A stretch of 64,000 nt of DNA from Monosporascus cannonballus (lineage: Eukaryota; Ascomycota; Sordariomycetes; Xylariales): contig QJNS01000112.1 in NCBI GenBank assembly GCA_004154925.1, positions 62,001 through 126,000 on the forward strand, written 5' to 3'. The notes beneath the pieces are model-generated. The model searched no databases. It was not told where the DNA came from and saw only the letters and a program-made list of their open reading frames with translations. Position numbers and translations under genes: made by a program. Every line of letters begins with the position of its first letter. The first letter of the stretch is position 1. Below are positions 1 through 11,879 of this stretch, in pieces.

Positions 1-540
1 ATTAAATATATAAAACTTTAAGGGAATATCCTTAAGTCGATATTTAATAATTACGTTAATATATATCTGTATATGCTTTATATATGTTTTTATTACTAAT
101 GGTTTAAAGTCGTGACCATAAAATAACAATATAGTTCGAAAATATTCATTTACAAAACACCTGATAAACAAATATTAAAATACAAAATAATTAATTTAAA
201 AATCTGATTAAACTTAAGCATTTTAAATAATATTAAAGCTTAATTATAATAAATAAAAATTGTTTCAAAATTATTACCGCGTAAAAAAAGGAAAAAAAGT
301 GAAAAATAAATAATGTTTAATAAAAACCTATTAATAAAAAGCTATACGTAATTATTTCAGGATTGTTTTAAATAATATATATAATATAATTATATTAAAG
401 ACTTTATTAGTAATTAGGTTTGATTGATCCATTTTCTTACGGCATATCTTATTTCGTAAGTATTTTTTTATAAAACTTATTTTGTTTTTTTTAGGAAAAA
501 TAAGATATATAAAGTAATACTCATTTCGCCGATATTTGAT
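1..540. other. RIP-degraded AT-rich sequence, no gene seen
   Basis: The stretch is composed almost entirely of A and T, with frequent TA dinucleotides and stops in all six frames. No coding motif, terminal repeat or RNA gene was recognised. It lies downstream, in minus-strand reading, of the relic reading frame that Copia-1 interrupts. Confidence 0.6.
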
Positions 541-873
541 TTTGGGTTACCTAGCTATCCGTTAACAAATTTGTATAAAGTCCTTTTAATATTCCGAATT
601 ACGGTTATTCTATTAAATATGTCGATAATTTTGTTCAATAAGTTTTCGTTATTTTTGCTACTAATGTTCTTTTAAAACCATAATTGCCGTTAGAACTAAA
701 CCACTTAATTCTTGTACTAACGCTCTCGATATTCGTAATATTTCCAGTTAATAATGGGAAAATCGGCCCTTTGTCATATCTGGGATTATAATCGGCTCGA
801 ATGGTTTGGCGTAATAAAGCGGTTTTTTTAATTGAGTAAGCTCGATAGGTTGGGTTATTTTTCGTTCGGTAAT
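541..873 (-). pseudogene. Relic reading frame, part after the Copia-1 insertion
   Basis: A minus-strand frame stays open for about 80 codons here (TKNNPTYRAY near its start, FSSNGNYGF later), followed by stop-ridden sequence. Removing Copia-1 and one copy of its 5-bp duplication joins this frame to the one at 6312-6611 without a frame change (LANNYRTKNNP across the join). The product was not recognised. It may be a decayed host gene or part of an older mobile element. The many internal stops fit RIP. Confidence 0.35.
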
Positions 874-1037
874 TGTCAGATATAAGGGACATCGGTTGTA
901 TATGTATTAATGACTCGTTACAGGTGCTCTAGAACGCGCACTGCACTTTAAGATAATTTAGTCCCAGAACATATATGTTTCGATCAAAAGGAATCTTCCG
1001 CATATGGAGTACTAAAGCACTCCCCTGCTAATTAACA
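874..1037 (-). repeat. Copia-1 3' LTR
   Basis: This 164-bp repeat begins TGTCAGATATAAGGG on the plus strand and ends near TTAACA. It matches 6148-6311 along its whole length, with differences mostly of the C/T and G/A type. It is the 3' LTR because the element reads on the minus strand and the polypurine tract (AAAGGGATG on minus) lies just to its right. Confidence 0.85.
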
Positions 1038-1179
1038 CATCCCTTTAATACTTTAAAGCATTTACGGTATTAATTATCATAACTTTTAAAGCCATAGCTA
1101 TTTATTCCATTTTTTCCGGCGATTAAATTTTCTTAATTAATTAATTTTTTTTAAAAATCTTTCACAAGGCGTTTTTTGA

Positions 1180-2420
1180 CTAATCGAAAATTTCCGTAAT
1201 ATCTATTAATCCTAATTACTTTTTAAAATGCTTAAAAGGTTTACCTAATAAGGCTTTTATTAAACTGTCGGCTAATATATCGCCCGTAAGCGTATAATTT
1301 ATTTTGATTAAGTCCTTTTTTACGGCTTATCGTAACCAATAATTATATATATTTATATGCCGTAATTCCGTTATTAACATGGTATTATCGGCATTAATAA
1401 GCCATATAACTTGTTAATTATCGTAGCATATATTTATCGGTTTTATATCCAGGGTAATTTTTAATTCTTTAATTAATTAAAATTTAAATACGATTTTTTT
1501 AAAACTTATATAAAAGATAATAATTCCGCTTTTATGATAAAAGTAATTATTATATTTTGTTTATTCGCTTATTATCTTATTATATTTCCGAATAATTTTA
1601 TAACGTAAGCTTAAGAATGTTTTTAGTCGATCGTATTATTCGTAAAAAAAGATATCGTTTTAGGTATTTAATAAATCCTTATTCCCGAATTGCAACGTTA
1701 ACTTTTTGGTTCCGATTAAATATAATATAATTCGGTCGACAGCTTTATGATATACATCGTTAGAGTTTAAGTTAAATCGGGCAAATCGGGATATCGTAAA
1801 GAATATATCGGGTTACGTATTAATTAGTACGAAAAAATAAAACCGATTTTTTTCTAATATCTGTTAACAAAGTTTAAATAAGCCAAATTAAGATTTAATA
1901 ATAACTTAATACCAATTATAAATATTTTTAAAAAATTATTTAAAGTTTCTTTAAGTACTAAATAAATTAGCTTATTTAAAAAATCGGATTAGCATAATTA
2001 GATTTTTCTGTTAGATTTATTTTTGATTATTTCGATACCGAAAAATTATTACAAGTTTTTACTTTTTATTAAAGTATACCGTTTTTATATTTATTGGATT
2101 AATTAATTAACGAATAAAATAATAAGGTTCGTAAAAAAACGGGGTTAAGTCCTAATTTTTTAAATATTTTAATAAATCTTTTATTATAGTAAATTTAATT
2201 TCCTTAATTTAGATAATATTTTCCTAATTACAGAAAACCTATTATATTATAGGTACCTTAGGGGCGTTTTTATATATATTTCGTAAAATAAGTTAATATT
2301 TATAAAGGCGTTTATAATATTATATTATTTAAGTTTTAAATTGAATTTAACCGTAATAATAATTAAAAGTCGAAACGACTTTTTAATAAGGGTAATTACG
2401 TATATATTGCCATAACCGAA
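1180..2420 (-). pseudogene. Copia-1 reverse transcriptase and RNase H remnant
   Basis: Minus-strand translation from right to left gives an RT-like block (2250-2420, ending in a residue pattern like the copia segment before LYGL), then the RPDLNLN..YHKAVDRI..YLIGT segment that links RT to RNase H in copia polyproteins. RNase H follows, with CDNQ-like and ILADSL (family form LADGLTK) motifs. Stops and frame changes break it. The order RNase H nearest the 3' LTR is normal. A minus frame of 75 codons at 2853-3080 lies upstream, between integrase and RT, and has no recognised motif. Confidence 0.6.
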
Positions 2421-5400
2421 TTTAAACTATTAATTACTTCGTACGATAAAATGGGCCTCATATTTTTAAAATTAATTATATTTGTTAAATTTATAAATAT
2501 ATACTTATATATACCTTAAAACCTGTTTCCTTTTAACAGACGATTAATTAATGGCTTTTTAAAATAGTATTTTCTTATGGCTTTGCAAATAAACCTTTTC
2601 GGTTTTACGGAATATTTCCTTTAACAGATATGTACTTAACTTTTTATGGCCTTGCGGCGGTAACGGTAAAATATGCCTATATATCCGGTCCTATAACCTA
2701 AATACCTTTTTATATACTAAAGTATTATTATTTTTCCGATAAAAGTAATATGTATTTCGGATAATTAAATTTTTTAAATTTTCGTAATTTACCGGCCGGT
2801 TATCGTACGTATTTATAAAAAAGGCTAAACGTCCAATATTAAATACGGCTTTTTATACCTTATATTTATTTCGGATAATACCTTCTTGATACGGAATATA
2901 CGGGGAGCTTACGTTTATAACCCGCAGGATATTTTCGTTTTTTACCGTTACTCTAGGGTGAATAATATAAGGGAAATTTAGGGTTACCTTTACATTTTCC
3001 GTCGGCGTAATAATTATAATAATTATTAGGGCAGATATTGGTGGCGGTAATAATCCAAGGGACGAAAATGGTTCGAACATAACGGTTATATAGGGATAAT
3101 TAATCTTTTATAAATAAATTTATTTTTTCTTATTCCGTACGTATTTTATGTTAGTATTTTTCTAGAATTGTTTCGTTTGCTTAACCAGTAATTAAAGTAT
3201 TTTATTTAAATTCTTAGATTTTTTTATGTATAAATTAAATAATTATTATTTTAATCAAATATTTTTAGTTATCGAAATAATATCAGTAATTCTGTTTTTG
3301 TAATATATAAAAGGTTATTTTTTAAGCTTTTAATATTATTTAAACAGATAGCTTTGTCGTTAAACTGTATACTTCGAATAATAATAGTTTTATTAATTAA
3401 TAAATTCTAAATTTCATATATATTCGTAAATCGAAAAGCAATAAAAATTAATTTATGTTTTATAATTTAGTTTTTAAATTATTTATTTTTCGTTTATGGC
3501 GTTAATTATTATAATATAAGCTATATAACTGTATGTTTTTAAGTAAGCTTATTAAAGTTTTTAATTAAGTATTATAACGCTGTTTTTATATGTCAGATAA
3601 ATATAATAAGCTTCGTATAGGCTTTGCCAAAACAATCCGTATTTTGGAATATCGTTATATAAATATATTATTGCTTTAAGAATATTTATAATTAAAAACA
3701 AAAGTAACTTAACGTTACTTTATGTCGTAATTGTTCTTTTGTAATTATATTTCTTAAATATTTTATACCCCCGTTTTAAGCCTGGGTATATAGTATTAAG
3801 GGTTGGAGGTTAATACTAAATAAAATAATTAAAATATATTTCGAACTTAATAGTTTTTCAGGATTTTAGTATCGTATTCGATAACTTATATAAGGATTTT
3901 ATTTTAGTTTTTTAGGATTTTTAACAAATATCGAAATATTATAATTAATATATTTCCGTTTGGTTTTTAAGGTAAATATCCCAGATAAAACTTAAGTACC
4001 TGTCTATAGTAAATATAACATATTTATATCCTTTAAGGTTTTTTTTAAAAAATTTGTAAAATGGATAACGATTTTTTATCTTAATCGGAATATTCTTTTT
4101 TTTGGCTTACGGCATATTAGCCTTTTAGTTTTTGCCTTGCCATATATTTAATATTCAATTATTATAAAACCCTTTAGGCAGACCTTTTTATATAAAATTG
4201 CAATTAAATAATTATTTGGGGTCCTAGATATTTTAATTTTAAATTCTATATAATGCTGTTATCGATTCGTAATAATTTTGCTATTTACGAATTAACGTTT
4301 CGTTTCTAAATTATTAAAATTATATAAATCCTTATTACGTTAATATTTTTAATAATAAATTAATTAAATTTATTTATTAACGTAATAATTATATAATTAT
4401 ATTTATTTCGAATAACAATATTAGTTTTTCGATTATCCTATTAATACTTTTTTTGGGGAATTACCGGGAAAATACGAGGATATATCCGAAATTTTCGTAA
4501 TATATTACGTCGTACAAAGATAACGTTTTCGTATTGTTAAAGCTTCGAAAAATTATATTAACTTTTCCGTACCCTATAATCGAGACGAAATTATTGCTTA
4601 CGTATATCCCATTATCTTATACGGTAAATCTAAAGTTTAAATATCTGTTAATTAAATTAAAAATATATATTATAAACCTTAAATCCAAAATAATTCAATT
4701 TCTTAAGAAATAAGATAAGGTATATATAATATTACGTTAATTAATAATTAAAAAATTTGCTAATATTCGTTATACCCTTTTTAAAACTTAATTTATTTTT
4801 TGTATAATAGGTGTTTTTATAATTTTCGATAAGCGGTCAATTTTTTCTTTTAAACATTAATCGGCGAAAATTTATTTTTAAATATATATTATTATCTTAT
4901 CATTAAAACGAGAATGTTATAAGGTTTTTCTAGAGAATATATTATAATAATTAAATAATATACAATAATTAATTAAATACGTTTTGTAATGGATGCCCTA
5001 TACGTTTGATTCCTAACGTTTTCGCTTATTACCGTTTCGGTCCGTATAAGAACTTTTACGGTTATCTCATTTCGGCCTACGGCTTAAAGCTTTTTTTTGC
5101 GGTTAAAAATTAATATTCTTGGGATTTTCCAAATTAAGATCGTTTTAAGTAGGGGAATTCGTAAGTATTCCGTAAAACGTTAAATATGTTACCTTAATAT
5201 TTCGTAATATAAATATGGAATATGCCATAGCTTATTAACTTAAAAAGTTAATTACCGTTTTTTGGAAATTAATCGTACCGTTATCGATCTCGGCCTTTTT
5301 TACTATCTGGAAGATAGTAATCTATATCCTAATTATAGGAGCTAATATTATATATAGGTCGTTAACCTATATAATCGTCGTTTTCGTTTTTAGAATATTA

Positions 5401-6147
5401 TATCGCTATCTTAAGGCCATAATTTCTTATTATTTTATAATGTATTCGTTTAACTTTTTACTAGATTTCGAAATTTATTTTAATATTTTGTAATATTTTC
5501 GTTAAGTATTAATTAAAAGCCTGCTATCGTATACTTTATTTAATTCGCTCAGGTTAATATATTACTTTGGTAAATTTTTTCTTCAAAAAAAGCCAATTTT
5601 TTTAATCGCTAGAAATCCCGATTTTAGGACTTATTTCGTAAGGTCGTTAATATTTTTGCGGAAGGTATCGTACTTCCGATTTTTATAAATATTCGCCGTA
5701 AAGTCCTAATTATAAGCTTATCTGCCTTCGGTCGTTATCTTAAGGGTATTTGTTAGGTAATTGATATAATCGATTTTTTGGATAATTCTTTCGGAAAATG
5801 TAAATATGGACGAAAAATTATTTAGAGTATTAATTCGTATCGTATAACGGATTCGTTTTTTTGGGTAAGAAGCTATATTTGGTTTTATAGATTTAATAAG
5901 TTACTAAAGGTTCTAATTAAGATCTATATAATTCCAAATATAGAACGCATATATTTTAAATTGGAGTTTGCCTTTAAAACGATTTTAGTCCTTAGGTTTT
6001 TTGTAAATAACGGAGGACGTTAACAGTACGGTTATTATTATTATTATTCGCATATTTCGATAATTATAATTAATATATAGCTTATATTGTTTTAATAGCA
6101 AGTAATTAATTGATATATGCTTTAATTAAGCGAATAAGATTTTTAAT

Positions 6148-6311
6148 TATCAGATATAAGGGATATTAGTTATATATGTATTAATAATTCGTTGCAGGTG
6201 CTTTAAAACGCGTACTGCACTTTAAAGTGATTTAGTCCCGGAACATATATATTCCGATCAGAGGGAATCTTCCGTATATGGGGTGCTAGAGCACCCCCCT
6301 GCTAGCTGACA
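6148..6311 (-). repeat. Copia-1 5' LTR
   Basis: This is the partner of 874-1037. It is followed on the right by GTAAT, the second copy of the target duplication. It keeps slightly more G and C than its partner (for example CTAGAGCACCCCCC against CTAAAGCACTCCCC), so RIP struck the two LTRs unequally. Confidence 0.85.
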
Positions 6312-6611
6312 GTAATTGTTAGCTAAATTATAAATAGCTAGGTTCCGAAATTGGCTTTCGGGTATTTTATTCCTAATTCGAATTTATTTTAATCGGCCTT
6401 TGGTTTTAATAATTTTTATTATCGCCTTTTAGCAAATAATTTTTGTTAGGTATTTCGTTAATATTTTGATTATCGATAATAAAATCTTTTGAATTATTAT
6501 CTTAATTGAGGTTATTATTTTATAAAAATGTATTTTGTAACGATTTATTATTATCGAAATTATTGTTGCTAAAGCTAAAATCCTTGAAAACCTGCGATAT
6601 TATTTCGGCAT
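6312..6611 (-). pseudogene. Relic reading frame, start part before the Copia-1 insertion
   Basis: A minus-strand frame starting at an ATG (6609-6611) runs to the Copia-1 insertion site and continues in frame at 873. It has a few internal stops of the TAA and TAG type expected from RIP of CAA, CAG or TGG codons. The product is unknown; it is rich in basic and hydrophobic residues, partly a consequence of AT-driven change. An LTR (6763-7096) lies just upstream. The ATG is only a plausible start. Confidence 0.3.
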
Positions 6612-6762
6612 TATAGTAAATTCGATTAAAGCTATAATAAAAAATTTTTTGACAGTAAACGAATAATTGGCGAAGATGGAAAAAGAAATAATCGAAATTA
6701 CGTAGATGGCTGGCGACACAAGGTTTTAAAATTACGTATTAACTTTTTCGAACGTCGCTAAA

Positions 6763-7096
6763 TGTTATGACCTAACAGGCTGCGGTCTTAGGAAACGGTC
6801 GCAACGAGAAAATGACTAAGCCATGTGGGTCGAGTTACGTGATGGCTCGACAGGATCTATCGTAGAGCCCATAGAGCCAGGCTCGACAGGGTTGGGAAAA
6901 CCAAGTATAATACGCTCATTATTTTCATAGTTTAGATAGCTTCAGCTTGCAATAAAACATCGTTACCCAAGACGTTCTTGGTATTACGAGACGTGACACG
7001 TTACTGTATCTATTGCTCAGTTTCCCACGATACTTCTGCCAACATAAACCCGTACGACTAAGGTTTAATAGTTGGTTAAACCCCCTAGCCGTCACA
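6763..7096 (+). repeat. Solo LTR of the chromovirus family, lightly mutated
   Basis: This 334-bp segment begins TGTTATGACCTAACAGG and ends TAGCCGTCACA. It is collinear with the LTRs of G1, N1 and G4, most clearly in the last 110 bp (CCAACATAAACCCGTACGAC, then AAGGTTTAATAGTTGGTTAA). No second LTR or matching internal domain flanks it, so it is probably a solo LTR left by LTR-LTR recombination. The flanking pentamers (CTAAA and CTTAT) do not match. Its GC content is much higher than that of the sequence to its left, in line with RIP sparing short repeats or with a late arrival. Confidence 0.7.
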
Positions 7097-7323
7097 CTTA
7101 TTTCCTTTTTCCTTTTTATCAAACCCTTATAATAAAGCCATTTGTTCCATTTACTCCAATTCGAGCCTAACACCACCGAAATAGTATAATTGGAAAGGTA
7201 CTTATTTTAATTAATGCTTTAAATCCTTTACGAGCTGACGATACCTAAAGCGAACCTAACCAAAATTCCAATAGTGTTATTCTTGATTTTCCCCCACTAT
7301 CTAAATTTACTAGATATATACCC

Positions 7324-7789
7324 ATTCGACGCACAGTACAAGATAAGCTAGTACTATTAACTGGCTTTACTCCCAAATCCGCTAAAAAAACCCTAGGTAA
7401 ACCGATAAAAATTTAGCTAAAAGTACCTATACGTAAAGTTTTGCGTTATAAATAAAAGCCTAGTAATAAATATACAGTCCGGATTATTTTATAATTATTT
7501 CATTACTAATATTCTCTAATAAATATATTCCGTAAAATTCGGAAATATCAGAAGAATACTCGCTTAATTTTCGGGAAAGCATTATTTTAACGTATCGTTC
7601 GCGAAATATTTGTATATGCATTATTCCAATTTATGCGAAAAAAGGCGTTTGCTTTAAAAGCATTGTAAAAAGTTGCAAAAAACTTTCTGGGTTTTTTTTA
7701 ATTTAAAGTAATAATCTTTGCGTTATTTACAGTAAGCGAATGACGTTTTAGATAAAAGATATTTATATTATTCGGGAAATTTGTTTCTA
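7324..7789 (+). pseudogene. Histone H3-family gene relic
   Basis: Plus-strand translation gives an H3-like order of motifs. These are RRTVQ (about 7327), TGFTPKSAKK in the tail region, RYK before an AT-rich insert that could be an old intron (about 7455-7525), and IRKYQKNTRLIFGKALF, a stop, then RIVREI (H3 form [23 protein letters not shown]). ALKAL, a stop, KVAKNFLGFF follows (H3 alpha-2), and after a frameshift in a T run near 7690-7700 comes NLCVIYSKRMTF, a stop, then IKDIY (H3 NLCAIHAKRVT..KDIQ). Stops fall where H3 has Gln or Trp-like codons, as RIP predicts. Loop 1 appears one residue longer than canonical H3, so a CenH3 or other variant origin cannot be excluded. It cannot be functional as read. 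Confidence 0.65.
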
Positions 7790-9545
7790 TTGGAATATAA
7801 TTATTTTAAGGCCGGCTGTTAAAACTTTAACGAAATTAAAGCAATAATATATATTTTATAAATTATTTCAATTAACCTCTTATTATTTATTTTGAATATT
7901 TATTTAAAAATGGGTTGAAAAGGTAATTGGTATTATTTAATTAGGCAAATCCCACTTTAACTTTTGTAGGTGCGAAATTCTTTATCGATAAATCCTTAAA
8001 CTCCGTATATTTTATGTAAATTTCTACTTAACTAAAATTTTACACCTATTAAAAAATTTCCATTTTATTCCTTTTATTTAATTCCTTAATACCTTTTATT
8101 TCCAGCTTAATTAAATTTTACTGCTTTATTTTATTATAATACGTTGTCTTTGATTACCGTTATCTAATTTCTAAAATAATCCTGAAATAATCGTATTTAG
8201 GATTTTTGGCTTCCAATTCCGCGATACCTTTTTACTTAAGCGTTGGAAATCCGACGAATTATTATCTTAAAATCCGCATACCAAAAAGGTGTAAATACGA
8301 AAAGCGAAAATTTCGGCAGAATAAAATAATATCGAAAAAATTCGTAAAAACTTAAGGTAACAAATTAAATGTAAATTGGATAATTAAAAACCTTTAAATT
8401 TACATATAACTTCCAAGAAATAAACGGCGTAAAATATAATTATTAAGCAGAAAGTTACTACTTTTTAATAAATATTGTTTCATAATTGTTTTAATATTTT
8501 ACTAATTATTAATAACCGGGTAACATACCGATATTTTAATCAAGTTATAACGAAATAAGCCGAAGCCAAAAATATGTTTATAATACTAAAAAATAGCGAT
8601 AATACCGCTAACAATATTCGCTATAAATCTATTGTTAATTGCCCGAATGATTTAATACTTTAATTACCGGAAAATTCTATTATACTTCAGGTTAAAAAAT
8701 TTTGCATAACGATCTAACAAGTAATTTTTTACCTTAATTATTTCTTAATTACTTTGTTAACATTTTTAACGTTTATTACTGGGTTAAAGCGGAAATATTT
8801 TATTAAATGTTCGAACAAATAATATTAATAAATTTTTATACACGTATTACATTAAGAATGCCGGATTTATTATTAATAAAATTACGAATTTGGTAATATA
8901 ATTTCGTCGCATATTTTAATTATTTGCGGCAAATAACGCCCTTATAAACCAAAATAACTTTAACGTTAATATTAAGGTTAAAAATATTAAAGAAATTACC
9001 TTTGTATTTTACTCCGTGAATCTCGATTGTTTTTGAATTATTTTTTTAATTTTTTAACGTAATCTTAAATCATTTATTACTTAATGTTTAAAATAATATA
9101 ATATTATAAATAATTTATACTTTAAGTTATATTAATATAAAAATAACTTTCGAATATTTTTAAAAGTTATAAAGTTTTATTTACAAAAATATTTCGGCTT
9201 TGGGTATAATTTTCGATAATTATCTAAAACATCTTTTACTTACGAAAAGAAGCTTTTGTTATATTATATGGCCCATTATATATTTTACGATATTTTTACC
9301 TCAAAATTTAATTTCGTTTTATATTACAGAAAAAGAAAATAGACCTAATAAAAAATTGCTGCAATTTTCGATTTGGGCAAATTCGAAATTAAACAAAAAT
9401 ATTTGCCGGTTTGGTTACGTTAAAGCCTAACGTTATAAATATATATGTTAAATAATTATTTTAAAATAATCTTAGAATAATTTAATTATATTTTAAAGCG
9501 TATATAGGCGGATATCTGGTTTATTTAAAATTGTACGGTACGTTA
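7790..9545. other. RIP-degraded AT-rich sequence with unassigned frame fragments
   Basis: This stretch is AT-rich and stop-dense. A minus-strand frame around 7860-8230 and a plus-strand frame of about 76 codons at 9200-9430 (no ATG start; ENRPNKKLLQFSIWANSK inside) are longer than their surroundings, but no family could be named. No terminal repeats were found. It separates the H3 relic from chromovirus G1. Confidence 0.5.
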
Positions 9546-9952
9546 TGTTACGACCCAAGCCAGCTGGGCCTGCGAAAACGGTCCCGCCAAGATCAGCAAA
9601 CTACGTTAGTTCAGGGTCACGTGATCAATGCTCAGCGGGTCTCAACTGAACACGGCTGAGCACGACTGAACAGCACGGAGCAACCGTCTAACAAGGTTTT
9701 GCTAAATAAAGATAAGCAGTAATAAGGAAATCAAAATATATACGCTTATTATTTCCATAATTTAAATAATTTTAGTTTATAATATTTATTAATATTAAAT
9801 ATTCGTAATATAATATCGTTATTTAAGGCATTTTTGACATTACGAAACGTAATACGTTACTTTATTTATTACTTAAACTTTTACGATATTTTTATTAACA
9901 TAAACCCGTTAACTTAAGGTTTAATAGTTAATTAAACCGTATAGCCGTTATA
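9546..9952 (+). repeat. G1 5' LTR
   Basis: It begins TGTTACGACCCAAGCCAGC and ends GCCGTTATA, the RIP form of GTTACA. The first 180 bp keep a near-normal GC content while the second half is strongly AT-shifted relative to 15063-15469 and 6763-7096. Confidence 0.85.
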
Positions 9953-9989
9953 CGTTATAAGCTTTTATTTAATAATACCGTTAAATTCT

Positions 9990-10900
9990 GAACAATATTT
10001 AATACTGTCAAAATATCGACCAGCATTTAAGAAACCCCTATTTAGCAGCTTTAAGCTCGAATTCGGAAGCTGGAAAAAAAAAAATCGACAACTTAAGGCT
10101 ACGCCACCTATCTAATTTTTTTTCGCCCGCATAAAACCTAAAAAGCCGGAGTCTTATAATAAAGAAGATAACCTTCAAACTTTCCTAACTTAGGTACGAA
10201 TTTACCTTCGTTTTCTGGATTTTAGCGATTTAGCGGATATGGTCTTAATAATAAAAACATGCCTAATAAAAAATACGGCTAATTGATTTAAGCCCATTAT
10301 AAGAAATTTGTTGGAAATAAAAAAGGCAGATAAGAAGGATTTTATTAACAAAGTTTTTTTAATTTATACTAATTTCGAAAATAAAATACGCGATAATTTC
10401 GGTAATCCGGATAAAAAACGATTTACGGCTTAATAATTCCTATAATTCCGACAAAAGAAATCCGCGTCTAAGTACGCCGTAACTTTAAAAAGTTTTACGG
10501 TTAAGGCGGGATAAGAAAATAACAAAACCGATACCTTTATCGATATGTTTTACAAAAAGCTAAAAAATAATATGAAAAATAAAATTATTCGGATCGAATA
10601 ATTAATTGCCTTAAACCGGTATATTATAAAGGCAATTAATATTAACAATCGACAGTTTAAGAAACGATAGGAAAAAAAAGATAATATATTTTACGTTCGG
10701 AATATAATAAGTTTAACCAGAGAAAGAAACGAAACGTATTTTTTATCTTTTACCGAACGGCGCCAGAACCTATAAAACTCGGCGTTACTTATAAATAAAA
10801 TTAAAGTTAAATTAAATGTTTTAACTGTGGCAAAATGGGATATAAAGCTTATAAATATAAGAAGCCTAAAAAGCCATAATAGGATAACTGGACCCCTATA
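9990..10900 (+). pseudogene. G1 gag remnant
   Basis: Broken plus-strand frames follow the 5' LTR. The clearest landmark is a zinc knuckle at about 10818-10862 reading CFNCGKMGYKAYKY, where the family has C-x2-C-x4-H-x4-C; the expected His and last Cys are Tyr here (CAT to TAT and TGT to TAT, both RIP-type changes). The knuckle is followed by Lys- and Pro-rich residues. Gag would have formed the particle and bound RNA. Stops are frequent. Confidence 0.65.
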
Positions 10901-11879
10901 CCGGAAGGATAGTTCAAAAATAATTAAGGAAATAATAATAAAGCTATTAACATAATTTAAGCCAAATATATATTAGGCTTATAACAAAAAATCCAATAGG
11001 GATTATTACGATAAGAGATTCGACGAGGAATACAAGAAATCAAAAAGTTAGCTTAGCAGGTATCGCGAGTACAATAAGAAACGTTACGAAGATAATTATG
11101 CGAACACCAGAATTAAACAAAAGAAGTTTATCCCGGAACCCCCGATAAATACGGCAGAATGCATGCCATATACTGTCGACGATAAGAATGTCCCGATTAC
11201 GAAAAATGGAAATAACATATCCACGAACGAATTACCCGTATATACTATAAGGGATTCGATTTTCCAAATCGTACCGGAGATAATAAGGACGATAAGCAAT
11301 AATATCGACAGCTTCGACCCATAGCCCCAGAAAATATCCAACAGTTGGCCGAAGCAAAGAGCTGGCCTGAAAAAAAAACAATGCCTACAGAAAGACCCCT
11401 TTTGTTACTATGGATAATACAACCACCAAACGGAAAAGGAATTAATCTAGCGTACGGTAAAAAAAACATTATCAAAAGGTTATTACGGATTTTTATTTTT
11501 AATTAGTATTTATTACGGATTTCCAAAAAAAAAAGCTATTAAAAAATACGTTAATTTATAAAAGATCTTTAGAACGATAACCAAAACGACGTATAATGGG
11601 ATGCAGTTATAAATATAAAAAAACAATTTATTCGATAAAAAAAAGAATTATAAAAAAGTTAAAAAATAATTAATACGACTTAAAGGAACAATACGCCGGT
11701 AACAGCAATAAATATAGCAGCTAAACGCGTTAAACGAAGAAACATAAGCAAAATTCGATAAATTCGAATAGGAATTAAAAAAAGATTATTTATAAAAAAG
11801 CCGCAAAATAACGAAACCCAAAAAAGTTAAAGGAAACTCCTAAAAAAAACTTTAAACGCGACGATAGGAAACGTTAACG

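Larger units (their letters stand above)
874..6311 (-). mobile_element. Copia-1, full-length RIP-mutated Ty1/copia retrotransposon
   Basis: Two 164-bp direct repeats (874-1037 and 6148-6311) bound a 5.1-kb internal region. GTAAT lies immediately outside both ends (869-873 and 6312-6316), a perfect 5-bp target duplication. Orientation is minus: a purine-rich tract on the minus strand abuts the left LTR, and minus-strand translation near that end gives copia RNase H (LTGDILADSL at 1261-1293, a CDN-type motif near 1390-1440) and the RPD..KA...YLIGT block (1680-1790). Further right comes RT-like sequence around 2000-2420, then integrase and gag territory to 6.1 kb. Stops are dense throughout, so the element is dead. 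Enzyme assignments are by family motif; gag was placed by position only. Confidence 0.85.

Noticed and set aside
11096..11475. Two overlapping minus-strand frames in G1
   Set aside because: They oppose the gag to protease part of G1 and differ from the antisense frame that is conserved near the 3' LTR.
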